Part shown: piece by piece, positions 29,244-40,754 of the stretch
Position numbering within the stretch: position 1 is the stretch's first letter
How the letters are laid out: every line of letters starts with the position of its first letter
Assembly: GCA_035772405.1 (NCBI GenBank)
Contig: JAYKKM010000175.1
Location: 948,501-1,012,500, forward strand
Length of the DNA: 64,000 bases
Source of the DNA: Chrysogorgia sp. JL179-B06
Taxonomy: Eukaryota; Cnidaria; Anthozoa; Scleralcyonacea; Chrysogorgiidae
Reading direction: 5' to 3'
The notes under the pieces: model-generated
What the model was told of the DNA's origin: nothing
Seen by the model: only the letters and a program-made list of their open reading frames with translations
Databases searched by the model: none
Position numbers and translations under genes: made by a program

Positions 29244-31772
29244 GATTTCTGTTAGGACTTGTGGTCTCTACTGAATGATAGCTGTGCAAGTGATTGGTTT
29301 TATAGTATAAATTCTGTGAGATCTTGGCGGATGTGCATATGTCTCTCCCAAAAATGGAAATAACCCTTGCTGCGTGTGACTTCGCATTTCCTAGATTGGT
29401 TTACGTCAGAATTTGACATGTTTTGAGATTTGGTTGACCTTGCTTTATATTACGGTTAATTAGGATTGGAAATAAGATTAGACTAACTGTTCTTCGAAAT
29501 GGGACGGTCCGTTTTCCAATTAGCTTGAGATTTTTCCATTTTCCAATTAAAGCTTGAGTAACAAACAATTTACTATTTTTGAAGTAATCATGCGTATAAT
29601 ACAGGAATATCTTATTTAGCATTACGTATATGTCGCACGTACGTAACATACGTAATACGGAAAAAGTACACAACATACGTAAATACACAACATACGTAAA
29701 TAGTACACAACGTACCCTTCGCTCTCCCATCTGAGTTCTGGAAGCTCAGAATAATTTACCCTGATGCTAACATCAGGGTAGATTATTATACATAGATACA
29801 TAGATAATATTACAGGCCTACCAACCTTAATAAACAGAAGGGATACTTTATGTGATAAATTATTTTGCTCGATTGCAAACAACAATCAACATAAGCTTGC
29901 TGATTTACTACCACCGCTTCGTTCGAATAATTATAATCTTAAATCTTTATCTAAATATAAATTACTATCAATGAAGACGAATAGATTTAGGGATTCGTTT
30001 GTTATAATGCTAATTAGTATAATGTCTAATGAAAGATGGTACATTGGCATTGCAGAACTAACGTAATAGTTGTAGAAGTAGAATGACGAGGCATGGGTTA
30101 TGGTTTATCTGGAAAAACTTATTTAGCAGTCGAATGACTCACACGTATATAACTGCTTATTTAACACTGAACAACACTGTACTTTATTGAATGATCAAGC
30201 TATATTATATAGAATATACAGTATGATGAATATTCTACGGAAATCTAGGGCACGGTTTCTTAAAACGTGACGTGTATAACTAAAACTGCGTAACAGTGTT
30301 AAAGCTGAAGTGGATAATTGATAATTTTTAGTAATTTGAAATGACATTTCCTGAAGGTTTTCTGGTTCTTGTTTACCACAATTGGCCCATGGGTGTAGAT
30401 ATTTGTCAATAGCAGTGGTTTTGAAAGCAGTCAATCTTGATTAACTGTATCAAAGTAGCCTCCCATGCTCAGAGTACAGATGCATGCCATGAAACTTGTT
30501 GTGAGGTTTAAACAATCAGTCACATCTGCCCTGTATACTTTTATAGATAGTAATTCTTCACTCATGGTTGCCAGTGAAATCAAGGATTATGTTCAAGATC
30601 TTACTGTTGATTACTTTCAAAGCTTTACATGACTGCAAGCACTTATTAAGTTATTTACTGACTTGATATATAACCCTATTTGCACTTCAAGATCATCTAT
30701 AACCGAAATCTGCTTTTTGTGCCAAAAACGAATTGATTGTTATATACCAGAGCAAATTAGAAGCACCGACTGTTTAAATAGTTAAGACATTTAAGACATT
30801 TTTTTTTCAAATTAATAGTTTTTGTATAGTCATCATAGTTTTATTGGTTAAGCCATAGTTAGTAGAAGTGCTGGTTTGGAAGGTCCGCAAAAGTCATTGT
30901 TCTACGTTTTTGTTCACTTTCACGGTCACTGCGAGTATTGTATTTTCTGTATAATGAATCAGTCATCCAATAACAACGATCGGATTTAATTAGTGTAGTC
31001 CTTCATCGTCACATACGCAAGCGCAGTTAGCACTTCATGGTAGGTTAATTCCTTTGTACTTAGGAAGAACAAAGTGTTAAAAAACTATCAAGTCACCTCG
31101 AATTCGGTTAAAAACTCGGCTATCACCTCGTTTTTCAACCTACTTCTCAGCGATTGGATATCGGATGAAACACTCTTTCTGGTGTTTGATCTATTACATC
31201 AAAACTACTACATGTATAAAGCTTAGTTTTCAATAGTGACATAAGCATCTCTTTCGAGTGTTTGATAATACATCTCGAACGAATCAGTATTTTAAGAGAA
31301 ATTTGAGGTGGAAATTGTCAAAATCCTATGCTAATTAAGACCAGGTATCCAGTTGGCCGTCTCGGTACTGATTTCCTTTGTTTTCGACTCATGAATTATT
31401 AATGAGTTTGAGATTTTATAATGAACATAATTAGTTTTATTATGACAATGGTGGCATTTTTCCAAAAAGGCCAAGAGAACTGGTCAAATCCAAGAACGGA
31501 ACACAGACTTCTATACAATTTTGAGCGGTTTAAGAGGTAAAATCTACTTCTGAAAACAAATGCCAAATTCAATGGGCTAGCTCTATATATAGAGAGCGTC
31601 CATAAATGGGCGGGGAACGAGCCATGTTCCCTGACGTACCGTGTGGTGCGATATGTGGTGGGAGGGACCCCCCGATTGTTCGTCTCATGCCTGAAGAGCT
31701 ATTTAGCCACTCGTAGTCTCTATACGCATATCTAGCAACTGATTGAACACGACTTCGTCTTGTCTACTTAAC

Positions 31773-31778
31773 CTAATA
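31773..31778. repeat. Target site duplication CTAATA, left of element I copy 2
   Basis: Matches 45057-45062 on the other side of the element. Confidence 0.9.
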
Positions 31779-32046
31779 AGTAGTAGAAATATGAGAGTTC
31801 TACCCCACCTCTAGGTAACTACTGTTAAAACCTATTCCACTGGGTCAGTATTCCAAGATGGCGTCATCGGACACTCATCCAAAATCCAAGATGGCCACCC
31901 TCTCAAACATCGCTCACTCATCCCAATTTTCAGAATATTTCATTTTGAAAATTTATTCAAAATGACTGCTGCTCGCTTCAGCTAGTCCCTCCCTTCGCTT
32001 GGTCCCTTCCTTCAGCTCGTACCTCGCTTCCGCTCGGGTCGTTCCA
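31779..32046 (+). repeat. Left terminal inverted repeat, element I copy 2
   Basis: 268 bp, starts AGTAGTAG; reverse complement of 44789-45056. Confidence 0.92.
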
Positions 32047-32061
32047 GTCGGCTCGTCCAAA

Positions 32062-32736
32062 ATGATCGGACACTCATCATATGTTTCTAAAATAGCTTTA
32101 AGAGTTGGTTTCTATAAGGAAATGTGGATACCATTTAGAGAAGCACTCAAAGAAGAGATGCGTCTCACTATTCCTCTAGACTGTCAACATCTAAAAACCT
32201 ATCACAAAGATGATGCCTACAACATTTGTTTAGACTGTCAAGTGATGACTAGACGCACTCCAAACCTAAGTGTAGATTTCGATGACTGGGATCGTGCTAG
32301 AATGCCAGTCCAAAATAAGAAGAACGATCGCTCCAACTATTTCCAAAAGACGATCGACTGTTTTCAAGGGGATGATCACGATGTTCCTGAAGACGTCTAC
32401 ACACTCCTCCTCTCAAAGTTAGATCGAACATGTTCGAAGGTGGAGTTGATGAAATATCTTAAGATTCTCAAGCTTCAAAAGTTTTACAAACATATTCATT
32501 TTATCCACCACATATTTACAGGAGTTCCTAAAAACAACATCTCAGAGTATAATTCTAGACTTATTTTCGATATCAAGTATATGTCTGAGAGATATACTAA
32601 ACGAAATTTCTTTAACCAAAGTCATGTTCTATTCCTTCTTCTTAGAAAATACGAATGTATTTTTCCTAGAGATGAGTTTTTCATTCCAAAGTCATCTAGT
32701 GAGTCTGATATCCTCACTCATATGGAGGTGCAGTAG
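32062..32736 (+). CDS. VLTF3-like late transcription factor, copy 2, intact
   Basis: 224 residues from ATG 32062; the frame is also open upstream into the terminal repeat, but without a likely start. Cys residues in DCQHLKTYH and ICLDC suggest a degenerate zinc site. Then come FQKTIDCFQG, VPEDVYTLLLSKLD, a helix with KFYKHIHFIHHIFTG, and RNFFNQSHVLFLLLRKY. This order matches the VLTF3 family of viral late transcription factors found in large DNA viruses and some Polinton-like elements. It would direct transcription of late (virion) genes, probably through the TAAATG-type motifs at the start codons of this element. Assignment is from pattern memory, not a search. Confidence 0.6.
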   Translation: MIGHSSYVSKIALRVGFYKEMWIPFREALKEEMRLTIPLDCQHLKTYHKDDAYNICLDCQVMTRRTPNLSVDFDDWDRARMPVQNKKNDRSNYFQKTIDCFQGDDHDVPEDVYTLLLSKLDRTCSKVELMKYLKILKLQKFYKHIHFIHHIFTGVPKNNISEYNSRLIFDIKYMSERYTKRNFFNQSHVLFLLLRKYECIFPRDEFFIPKSSSESDILTHMEVQ

Positions 32737-33088
32737 GTAGAGTTGGATATATCTTTTTTACGATATTCTCTTCAGCTAGTTTGTTGTTAATCAATTTAAT
32801 TTCAGACTTAGTCTCTTTCCTCCTCTTACTTTTCGACTTAATATCTCTTACAGTTTTCAACGGATTCGCTTTCCTTGAAAACGCCGCCGCGGCTCCGAGT
32901 ATAGCGATAGTGATAGGATTTGGAAAAAGTATTGCCAAAGCCACTCCTCCACCAATGACAACTAAAGACACTACAGTGCTGCCCACAGTTTTACCAAGAG
33001 CTTTTATAGCGCTCACTTTATCCACTTTGTTCTTTTTGATTAAAGTGTCCCGAAGTTTGATCAGTTCAGTCTCAGAGATTATGTTCAT
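32714..33088 (-). CDS. Small membrane protein with C-terminal PTAP motif, copy 2
   Basis: 124 residues, identical in translation to the copy 1 gene at 10203-10577: hydrophobic middle, basic region and a C-terminal PTAP. It overlaps the converging VLTF3-like gene by 23 bases. Confidence 0.6.
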   Translation of the reverse strand: MNIISETELIKLRDTLIKKNKVDKVSAIKALGKTVGSTVVSLVVIGGGVALAILFPNPITIAILGAAAAFSRKANPLKTVRDIKSKSKRRKETKSEIKLINNKLAEENIVKKIYPTLPTAPPYE

Positions 33089-33104
33089 TTATTTAAATAA
33101 AGAT

Positions 33105-33455
33105 ATGTTATCCTACCTACTCGTTATCGGCGCGTTATACCTCCTCACAAGACCAAAGCCAGTAGATCCAGATTTTCGTCATGCTCACAACCCAGAGGTT
33201 GAAGGTATGGTTAAAGATGGATACTTCTACGTTGGTGATGACATCCTATCTCTAAAAGATGTAACCATCGTTCTCATACAAGTCTACGATGGAGAGAAGA
33301 TGAAACTACAAATCACAGATTCTGGTAAAAAAGTTTACGAGAAGGTATGTGATGAAAATGGGATTGTCGCTTTTGAGAAAGGTTTCTATGTCAACAGTGG
33401 AGTTATAAAAGTCAAGACTGATAAAAACCCAAAGTTTCTAATTCACTATGATTAA
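33105..33455 (+). CDS. Small membrane-anchored protein, unknown, copy 2
   Basis: 116 residues, identical to the copy 1 protein (10594-10944). Confidence 0.6.
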   Translation: MLSYLLVIGALYLLTRPKPVDPDFRHAHNPEVEGMVKDGYFYVGDDILSLKDVTIVLIQVYDGEKMKLQITDSGKKVYEKVCDENGIVAFEKGFYVNSGVIKVKTDKNPKFLIHYD

Positions 33456-33480
33456 TTTTCAAATCATAAGATTTGAAAAT

Positions 33481-33861
33481 CTACTTCACGATATGTGTTG
33501 CCACTGTGATTCCTCCTGTAATAATTCCAGCTAGAGGAAGATAGGGTGTAATATATCCTACAATAAATTTAAGATCATCTTTCAAAAGTTCATTCTCAGA
33601 GAGTTCTACCTCCATATCAGCTTCAACCCATCCCAAACTCACTAAAAAGTTTGAGAGTTTCGAAATGATAGCTTCAACGATTATAACGTTTGTCTTCAAC
33701 AGTCGTATCTCTTTGTACTTCCTATAGATTCTCAAAATATCACCGTCAGAGGCGTTCTGTAGAAATTTCTCCTTCTGTTTAATTTCTCCTTTTTCAGACA
33801 GATCCAAAAGCACCTCTCTCGCACTTTCCACCCGTTCAACGTTGTAGTCTACCTCTTCCAT
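33481..33861 (-). CDS. Small protein with C-terminal membrane segment, copy 2
   Basis: 126 residues, identical to the copy 1 protein (10970-11350). Confidence 0.6.
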   Translation of the reverse strand: MEEVDYNVERVESAREVLLDLSEKGEIKQKEKFLQNASDGDILRIYRKYKEIRLLKTNVIIVEAIISKLSNFLVSLGWVEADMEVELSENELLKDDLKFIVGYITPYLPLAGIITGGITVATHIVK

Positions 33862-33898
33862 TTATTAAGGGGTTTTCAACCGGCTGAATCGGCCGGTT

Positions 33899-35074
33899 TT
33901 AACGAGAGATATTACAAAACATTTTGTCTCGAATATCCAACAGACAATCTGAGATGACAAACACCTCACATGTGAGATCCACTGGTGTAACACCTTTAGT
34001 TATTTTTAGAGACACTCCAGCGTGCGCTCCAACAAGTTCTCGCCCACTTCCCCAGATTAGAGGATCATTCACAGATCTAAGATCAATAACCAATGCAAAC
34101 TTATTCTCAAAGTATTTTCCAGGTGTCATTGTATCACCACCAAATATCCTCTTAGCCTCCTCAAACATTTTCCTAGGTGTAATGCCCTCTGAGAATATAG
34201 AGTTTGGTCTACCTTCTACAGTAACTTTAACCTCTTCTATAGCGGGGAACACATACTTCTCAGAGTCTTTCACATCTAGATCTCGAAAGGTTAACATAAT
34301 AGCCTTCATCGATCTCCTAGGTACATTGATAGATATATTATGTGTTGCAGCCTCACCTTTCCAAACTCCACCGACATTTGGACACATCACACACTCAAAG
34401 TGTAAGCTTCGACCAACATCATACGTTTCAAGAACATCTAACGCCTGCTCCATATCATCTATCACCTCATATTCCAACTGCATATTTTCCAATCTAAACC
34501 TATCCACCACTCCATCCATAATTTCACTAGCCCTTGGTAGTGTTATTTTAAATTTGAAATTACCAACCATTCCATTCACAACGTACAAACCATAGTCTTC
34601 TAATATTTTACCAAGACGAATTCGTTGTTTAGTCTTGTAGATCTTACAAAGTCCCTCAGCCTCACTCACACCGCAAACCATCTTCCTCTGCTCCTCACTC
34701 ATCACCCCATCCTCCCACATACACTCTCTCTCATTCTCACTCAACCACAGATCTTTGTAGACAGCATAGTGACTCTCTCCTGAATTTTCGTAGACGACAC
34801 TACCTCCAAAAGTCACCACAAGTTGAGATTGTAATAGTTTCCCAAGATTATTCAAAAACTAACTTTCCTGGTTTGAACTCACAAAGTCGAACGATACGAA
34901 GAATTTTCCAGGTACAAAGCAACTCGTTGGATTGAGTCGCGGCAACTCAAAAAACAGGGTGTCTCCATCGTTTGCTGAGGATGGATTGAAGGTTGTTGAG
35001 TGCGAGGTACGATGAATTCCAGTGTGCTTACAGCGAGAAGTTCTTTCAAAACCAACGGACGATTCACTTGACAT
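33899..35074 (-). pseudogene. MCP: Major capsid protein (double jelly-roll), copy 2, one internal TAG
   Basis: 392 codons in a single frame from ATG 35074 (start motif CATAATAAATG), interrupted only by TAG at 34859-34861 (codon 72). After the stop, NNLGKLLQSQLVVTFGG and a YKDLWLSENERE-like segment match the N-terminal region of Polinton/adintovirus capsid proteins. Near the C-terminus, DLRSVNDPLIWGSGRELVG and a final strand ending VISDCLLDIRDKMF fit the second jelly roll. It is somewhat short for the family. It forms the capsid shell with the divergent ATPase as packaging partner. The TAG is shared with copy 1. Confidence 0.7.
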
Positions 35075-35096
35075 TTATTATGTAGTGTAAAATAAA

Positions 35097-35658
35097 ATGT
35101 TTAGAGAGCCTTTTAATATGTTAATTCTTGGTATGACAGCATGTGGAAAGACTCACTATCTACTTGAAATGTTAGAGAAAGAGTACCTAGGATATTTCAA
35201 ATATATTTTTCTAATATCTAAATTGGAAATATTTCAATGATCCTGATTTTATAGTGATCGGTCGAGATCAAGACCACGTAGAAGAGTCACTAAAACTCGT
35301 AACCGCTTTCGCTCAGGATACAAATAGTTTAATTATTCTAGACGATTGTGCCAGCGGACAGTCTGTAAAAAATAGAACCAGTGAACTAGTCAAGTTAGCA
35401 TTCTCAGCTAGACATTATGGTCTATCTACCATAGTAATCACTCAACAACTGACGAGTATTTCTAAACCCTATCGTGAAAACATAGCCAAACTGGTTGTGT
35501 TTTACAATCCAAATAGGAAAGATATGGATCAGATATTCTCAGACTTCGCAGATGTCACTAAAGAGAAGGAGAAAGAGATTAAATCTACTCTGAAAAGTAA
35601 AAAGTACTCTAGACTAGAGGTACTACTAGTTCACCCCAACACTACTCTCGTCTTGTAA
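35097..35658 (+). pseudogene. A32-like DNA packaging ATPase, copy 2, frameshifted
   Basis: Same as copy 1 (12587-13148), including the frameshift near 35217-35222. Walker A GMTACGKT and Walker B ILDD are present in the two frames. Confidence 0.82.
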
Positions 35659-36079
35659 GTCTCTTGTAACCAGCATAGCCTAGAAAAACTAAGAGTGGAT
35701 TGTTTATGAAAAAACTAATGATACTTCCAGTAGAGTTGATAGCACTACCAACTCCTTTCAAAAGTGGAACTACCGCTGGTACGACGTCTCTCACCAAACC
35801 CACCGTATCCTCTACCAAGTCCACTCCAACCTCTACTAAATCTTCAACTCCATCCACTCCCAACTCTTGGATAATAACCCCAGATACGACACCAACCCCA
35901 ACGACTTTGAGAACGTTTCCCTTGTTGTTATTCAACACTTTAGCGACTCTAGCCCTCTTCGTTGGTCTCTCTCTACGTTTCATATACCTCTCCACTTCAC
36001 GTGTATCATTTAGCTTTTGGTATTTTCTCATCTCCACGTCACTTTTCAAGTCTAACGTTTTTCTAAGCTTTCGTCGCAT
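35642..36079 (-). CDS. Basic protein with hydrophobic C-terminal half, copy 2, intact
   Basis: 145 residues: N-terminal 50 residues very basic (Arg/Lys), then a Gly/Val-rich amphipathic stretch (about 56-108) and a C-terminal membrane segment (about 118-138). ATG 36079 follows ATATAAAA; an in-frame upstream extension exists but lies under the divergent gene. It could be a DNA-condensing or membrane virion protein; not recognised. Confidence 0.55.
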   Translation of the reverse strand: MRRKLRKTLDLKSDVEMRKYQKLNDTREVERYMKRRERPTKRARVAKVLNNNKGNVLKVVGVGVVSGVIIQELGVDGVEDLVEVGVDLVEDTVGLVRDVVPAVVPLLKGVGSAINSTGSIISFFINNPLLVFLGYAGYKRLTRRE

Positions 36080-36100
36080 TTTTATATCACTCAATAAAAC

Positions 36101-37406
36101 ATGTGGACGAGTGGAAATCCAACTGTAGAACTCCAAGTGAAAACTCAAACTGGAAATTTAAACTATAACTTTTTCAGATTCTCACTATACGTCTCCAGTA
36201 ACGAACACTTTGTACCACAACTATCAAATATGGACTATGTAAATGCAATAAAATTTAGAAAAGCACGAATGGAAGCTATTATCCCTAAAGAGACAACCGA
36301 GGGTGGAAGCGTTTTCGATCAAGTGGAGAGAAAAGTAAAAAGTGTATTAGGGAAGCGAGCAGAGCGAGTTCCGGATATGCATAGGTTACTTCTAACGCTT
36401 GAGAAAAAGACAGGCTGGATAGACTATTCTAACATTCCAAAAGCGCGAAGAGACGTGAGAGAAGCGATAGACTTCATCAACGACGATTTCTACACTTTTA
36501 TAGCTGCAGTCTACATAGCCACGACGAAGTGTGGAATCTCTAAAAAACACCTAAGTTCGAGCTCTAGCATTGTGAATTCTATTTTAAGATTTCACGTTTA
36601 CTCCTTCTCGCGAAGAGTTCTAAATAATCCAAAACTTATTCATAGTTATCTTACTCACACGGAGATGGATTTCCTCAGAACATTTATAAAAAGTATAGAT
36701 GCCTACGATGTGAAAAGACAAAAGAAATACTGGAAAACACCAAACCGTCTGACTGCATACTCACTCAGGGCATACACTAAAAAGTATAACGAAGAGATGG
36801 TAAAGAATGTGATCAAAGCTGAAGAGTTTGTCAAAACCCATGGTGGATACTCTTACTACGAGGTTGTAGAGATGTTTCCAAAATATGAAGATATGTTTAA
36901 ATATTTCATTCCAGAGGAGACTGGGGGATTTACAAATCTAGGACTAAGACTTATTCAATGTAGTGTTTTCGACTACGTCTACTGTATTTTAGGAGCTCAA
37001 GCGAATGTAGGTTCAGCTATCGTTGGTGTTGGATCACTATCACTTTTGGCTCAAAGAAACTTTCTAGAACTTTTAGAGACAAGTCTTCTAGAGACTGACA
37101 ATATTAAAAAGCTGAAGAACATGCAAACGGCTATAAAAAAATACAAACGTTAGACTAGACTTAGTGATCACAGCTGGAATGAGTTTAGTCCCAAGTAGAA
37201 TGATTATTCTAGAAGAGCCATTTAGTAACGTTCTACTCATAGCAGATAAAACTATGAAATTTGGATTGAACAAACATCTCAACGCAGTACCAGGAGAAAG
37301 TGAGGAGAAGCTAGAAGTCGAAGACGATACGCTTGATATAGGTAGCGTTGTAACGGGTGTAAGTATAGTGACAAGTATTATTTTAGGATATAATAAATGG
37401 ATATAG
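36101..37406 (+). pseudogene. 434-residue unknown protein, copy 2, frameshifted
   Basis: Same gene as 13592-14896, with one extra A in an A-run (about 37134-37141, also G replaced), which ends the frame at 37153. Private to this copy, possibly a sequencing error. Confidence 0.6.
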
Positions 37407-37675
37407 TCACATCAGCGGAACCAAAAGAGCGATCTCCTCAAAAAGATCAGTTAGTCTCATACAGTAGGTCTGCGAAGCGATCTGATAGGAAGAAGAAGAG
37501 AGACGAAGAGCGAAGTGAAGAAAGTGGTTCTTCTTTACCGGTGATGGTTTGCGGTGTGGTTGCGTTCGCTGCAGTTGCTTTTGCAGGTTATCGATACTTA
37601 TCAGTGACATCAGTTCAAGTGTGTATTAAACCAGATGGAAAAAAGCAAGAGTGTAAAATAGTAGGTTTCAAGTGA
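37397..37675 (+). CDS. Small single-pass membrane protein, copy 2
   Basis: 92 residues, identical to the copy 1 protein (14887-15165). Confidence 0.6.
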   Translation: MDIVTSAEPKERSPQKDQLVSYSRSAKRSDRKKKRDEERSEESGSSLPVMVCGVVAFAAVAFAGYRYLSVTSVQVCIKPDGKKQECKIVGFK

Positions 37676-37702
37676 ATTTTCAAACACAATGGTTTTTGAA
37701 AA

Positions 37703-38107
37703 TCATACAATCTTTTTAATTATTTTATATCCAGCGAATCCTCCAAGTCCAACGACTGTAATTCTAACTATATTAATGTATTTTTGTAAAGACTTTGAAG
37801 GTCTGTAGAAATCCTCTATTCTTGGCTTTTGAATTTTCACTAGATTTTCGTTTGTAGTTTGTTGTATCTGTTCAGTATGCTCCTTACGTTCGCTTCGCTC
37901 ACTCTGTTCGTCAACCTCAAGTTTTTCACGTTCGTAGTTGAGTTGGTCAAAGGTGAGTGTCGCCTTTTGGAAATCTATTTGAGCATCATTGAACCTCTTC
38001 TGCTCGTTCAACGCCTTCTCACGATCTCCTGTAAACAGCTCGAATAACTCCTCAGCCGCTCTATAGGTAAAAGCACCAAAAACATCTCCCATCACGATTG
38101 CGCTCAT
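37703..38107 (-). CDS. Coiled-coil membrane protein of conserved trio (member 1), copy 2
   Basis: 134 residues, identical to 15193-15597. Its start overlaps the upstream gene's stop by four bases. Confidence 0.7.
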   Translation of the reverse strand: MSAIVMGDVFGAFTYRAAEELFELFTGDREKALNEQKRFNDAQIDFQKATLTFDQLNYEREKLEVDEQSERSERKEHTEQIQQTTNENLVKIQKPRIEDFYRPSKSLQKYINIVRITVVGLGGFAGYKIIKKIV

Positions 38108-38352
38108 TTATTATCCAGAGGAAAGGGCTTTTTGTCAAGTAGCTTCTTCTCGCTCAGAACGTTGAGTGTATATGTCGATAGGAAGAGTGAGACTCCAAGT
38201 TTGAGTGAACCGGTTAGCGAGCGAGGTACTCCAGTCTCATACTTCAAGACTTTCTTAGTCGCGTACGACGTTCCTACCATTCCAATGGTAGTTAGGAGAG
38301 ATGTGTAGAGTGCGTTTCCAATGCTATTCATAGTTTCTTTCGATAGAGACAT
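38104..38352 (-). CDS. Small membrane protein of conserved trio (member 2), copy 2, intact
   Basis: 82 residues with two hydrophobic stretches (about 11-28 and 45-63). The element II homologue (61790-62032, 80 residues) shares the plan, with a Thr/Gly-rich first segment, TG-P-S/T-V/L-G-KL before the second, and a KK-PFP or KK-DPF ending. ATG 38352 follows TATATAATAA. Confidence 0.65.
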   Translation of the reverse strand: MSLSKETMNSIGNALYTSLLTTIGMVGTSYATKKVLKYETGVPRSLTGSLKLGVSLFLSTYTLNVLSEKKLLDKKPFPLDNK

Positions 38353-38520
38353 TTATTATATAGGAAAAAAGTATAACATATTTCCTTTTAACTGACCTGA
38401 CCGGAAGCGAGGTACGAGCTGAAGGGAGGGACTACCTGAAGGGAGGGACGACCGATGTTTGACCGATGTTATAAATCGATTAAAATTTAGGTTTAAAGGA
38501 TTAGATATGTATATAGAACA

Positions 38521-38994
38521 ATGGAACCATTAACGAGAGAGTTACTAGAAGAAGTCATGTACTGCGATGAAAATAATAGTGATTATATCATAGAGCACAT
38601 CTACGAGATAACAAACTTCTTATGTGATTACTGCGACGAAGACGAGGAAGACATTAATAATGAACAGTTCTACGAGAGTCATATTAACGATGAGCGACGA
38701 GTGACGTTAAGCATCCTCATGAACTTGGTAGAAGAGTGGAGTGAAGGATTGTGTACCACAAATATGATAGTAACGTTCTTATATTATTATATGGAAAGTA
38801 ACGAGTTCATACAGGATGAGGATCTGTTTGAAGAGAGACAAACGGTGCGAGCGAACTACTTCAGAGTCGTCGACTCTGACGACGCTACTTACATCATCAT
38901 CGTCGACCCCGGCTCTGACTCTGACGATGCAAGTGATATCGATGACGATCCACACTACGAAATAGATTGTGAGTGTAGTGTAGATGCTCTATAA
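38521..38994 (+). CDS. Acidic protein, unknown, copy 2
   Basis: 157 residues, identical to the copy 1 protein (16012-16485). Confidence 0.6.
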   Translation: MEPLTRELLEEVMYCDENNSDYIIEHIYEITNFLCDYCDEDEEDINNEQFYESHINDERRVTLSILMNLVEEWSEGLCTTNMIVTFLYYYMESNEFIQDEDLFEERQTVRANYFRVVDSDDATYIIIVDPGSDSDDASDIDDDPHYEIDCECSVDAL

Positions 38995-39044
38995 ATCTTT
39001 ATTTCAGCTTCGTTTTTTTCTAATCCTATTTGGGATTAGAAATA

Positions 39045-39455
39045 GCACACTTTGAAGCACTTTTGAAGCACTTTGGAGCACTTTTGGAGCATTTTTGAAG
39101 CACTTTGGAGCATTTTTGAAGCACTTTTGGAGCACTTTGGAGCATTTTTGAAGCACTTTGGAGCATTTTTGAAGCACTTTTGGAGCACTTTGGAGCACTT
39201 TGGAGCATTTTTGAAGCACTTTGGAGCATTTTTGGAGCACTTTTGGAGCACTTTGGAGCACTTTGGAGCATTTTTGGAGCATTTTTGAAGCATTTTGGAG
39301 CATTTTTTAAGCACTTTGGAGCACTTTTGAAGCACTTTGGAGCATTTTTGGAGCACTTTGGAGCATTTTTGGAGCATTTTTGAAGCACTTTGGAGCATTT
39401 TTGGAGCACTTTTGGAGCACTTTGGAGCACTTTGGAGCACTTTTGAAGCACTTTG
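39045..39455. repeat. 10-12-bp minisatellite, copy 2
   Basis: Same array as 16536-16946, same number of units, with a single GAAGC to TAAGC change near 39308. Confidence 0.92.
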
Positions 39456-39468
39456 TATATAATAAAGG

Positions 39469-39849
39469 ATGGATGAAATGTCATTGAGAGATCTTGGAAA
39501 ACTCGCTGTGAGAGAGGGGGTGAAAGGTTCTTGGAGTAAAAAGTTTAAAAAAGGTAACAGACAAGAGCTAGAGGAGAGAACTCAGAGGAAAATTCAAGAG
39601 AATTACAAAGAACATCTCAAAACTGAAGAAATCATAAGTGATGACTTGGTGGATGAAGATGACTATGAAAGTGATGAAGACATTATATACAAGCCTAAAC
39701 CAATAAAATTTAATTGGTGTTTATTTGGAGCGGTGGGAGTTAGTACAGTTATCGGTGCAGTATATCTAAAAGTAAAAATGAAGGAGTTAAAAGCGACAAT
39801 ACCTGCTCAGTCTAAAATCAGAGTTCCTCAGTTAGAAACTTTTGATTAG
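39469..39849 (+). CDS. Single-pass membrane protein of conserved trio (member 3), copy 2
   Basis: 126 residues, identical to 16960-17340. Confidence 0.65.
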   Translation: MDEMSLRDLGKLAVREGVKGSWSKKFKKGNRQELEERTQRKIQENYKEHLKTEEIISDDLVDEDDYESDEDIIYKPKPIKFNWCLFGAVGVSTVIGAVYLKVKMKELKATIPAQSKIRVPQLETFD

Positions 39850-39879
39850 AACTTTAAGGAAATGGATGTTGTATAATAA

Positions 39880-40290
39880 ATGTCTGAGATAATATTTAGT
39901 CCAAAAGTTTACGACTTCTACCACGACTCTGCTACACTCAAAATTACAACACCTAACCTTGTGTTTGAAAAATGTTGGTCGTTTGGATTCCAACATAGAT
40001 ATGGATCATGGAGTATAGGATTGTCTCTGTCTAAAAATGACTTACAAAAGCTTAATAAAATCGTGGAGAAGAGTTTACTCCATCTTAGAAATATTCAAAG
40101 TACAGTCATTGGGTTTAGAACATGTATGTACAAAAACATTGTATACGTTAAACTAGACCATCCTTGGAACTATGACAGAGATATGAAAAAGTTTGGTATC
40201 GAGAGGGTTGAAGTTGAAGTGAAAGGTATATACATTGGTGTAAAGCGAATCGCTTACCTTCAGCTGAGATTGAAAAAATTAGTTGTATAA
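39880..40290 (+). CDS. 136-residue protein, unknown, copy 2
   Basis: Same as 17371-17781 except for two Asp to Gly changes (near 40196 and 40238). Confidence 0.55.
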   Translation: MSEIIFSPKVYDFYHDSATLKITTPNLVFEKCWSFGFQHRYGSWSIGLSLSKNDLQKLNKIVEKSLLHLRNIQSTVIGFRTCMYKNIVYVKLDHPWNYDRDMKKFGIERVEVEVKGIYIGVKRIAYLQLRLKKLVV

Positions 40291-40295
40291 TATAA

Positions 40296-40698
40296 ATGGA
40301 GAGGATTTAAACTGAGGATGAATGTGAGACGTTGTGAACTGAGAGAAATTTTAGGGATGGAACCAAAAAGTGAACGAGGGAGGAAGAAGTCAGAGTATCA
40401 GTCTATCAAAGATCTTAGGGAGATAGCCACAGAGCGAGGAGTTAAAATCTCTACAAGCAAAAGACATGATGAACTGAGAGAGATTCTAGGGATGGAACCA
40501 AAACCTCTAAAGTCTTATAGTCATGAGGCACAAAAAGTTCTACAAACAAACGTTAGTACTGGAGAGATTATAGAACACAAGAGTATATACATCACAGCGA
40601 AAGCTATGGGTATGACACCAACCTCTATTATATACCGTTTGAAGACTGGAAAACTAACAACATGTGGTATATATACCTTCTCACTCACAAGATTTTAA
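40296..40698 (+). pseudogene. SAP/NUMOD1 DNA-binding protein, copy 2, 5' deletion
   Basis: A 35-base deletion directly after ATGGAGA removes most of the first SAP-like repeat and shifts the frame, so the native ATG now leads to a stop after four codons. The remaining 126 codons are open from an internal ATG at 40318. A 35-base loss is not a read error typical of homopolymers, so this is probably real. Confidence 0.7.
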
Positions 40699-40754
40699 TT
40701 TCTTATCGAGAAATTGAAATTTATTTACGAAATTATTGTTTCCTATAATAAAGG

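Larger units (their letters stand above)
22585..31772. other. Host segment, second copy
   Basis: Tandem copy of 73-9259 with only scattered small indels and substitutions. Its features (two inverted repeats, frameshifted luciferase-like gene) are listed separately; the rest holds no gene that I can support. Confidence 0.85.
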
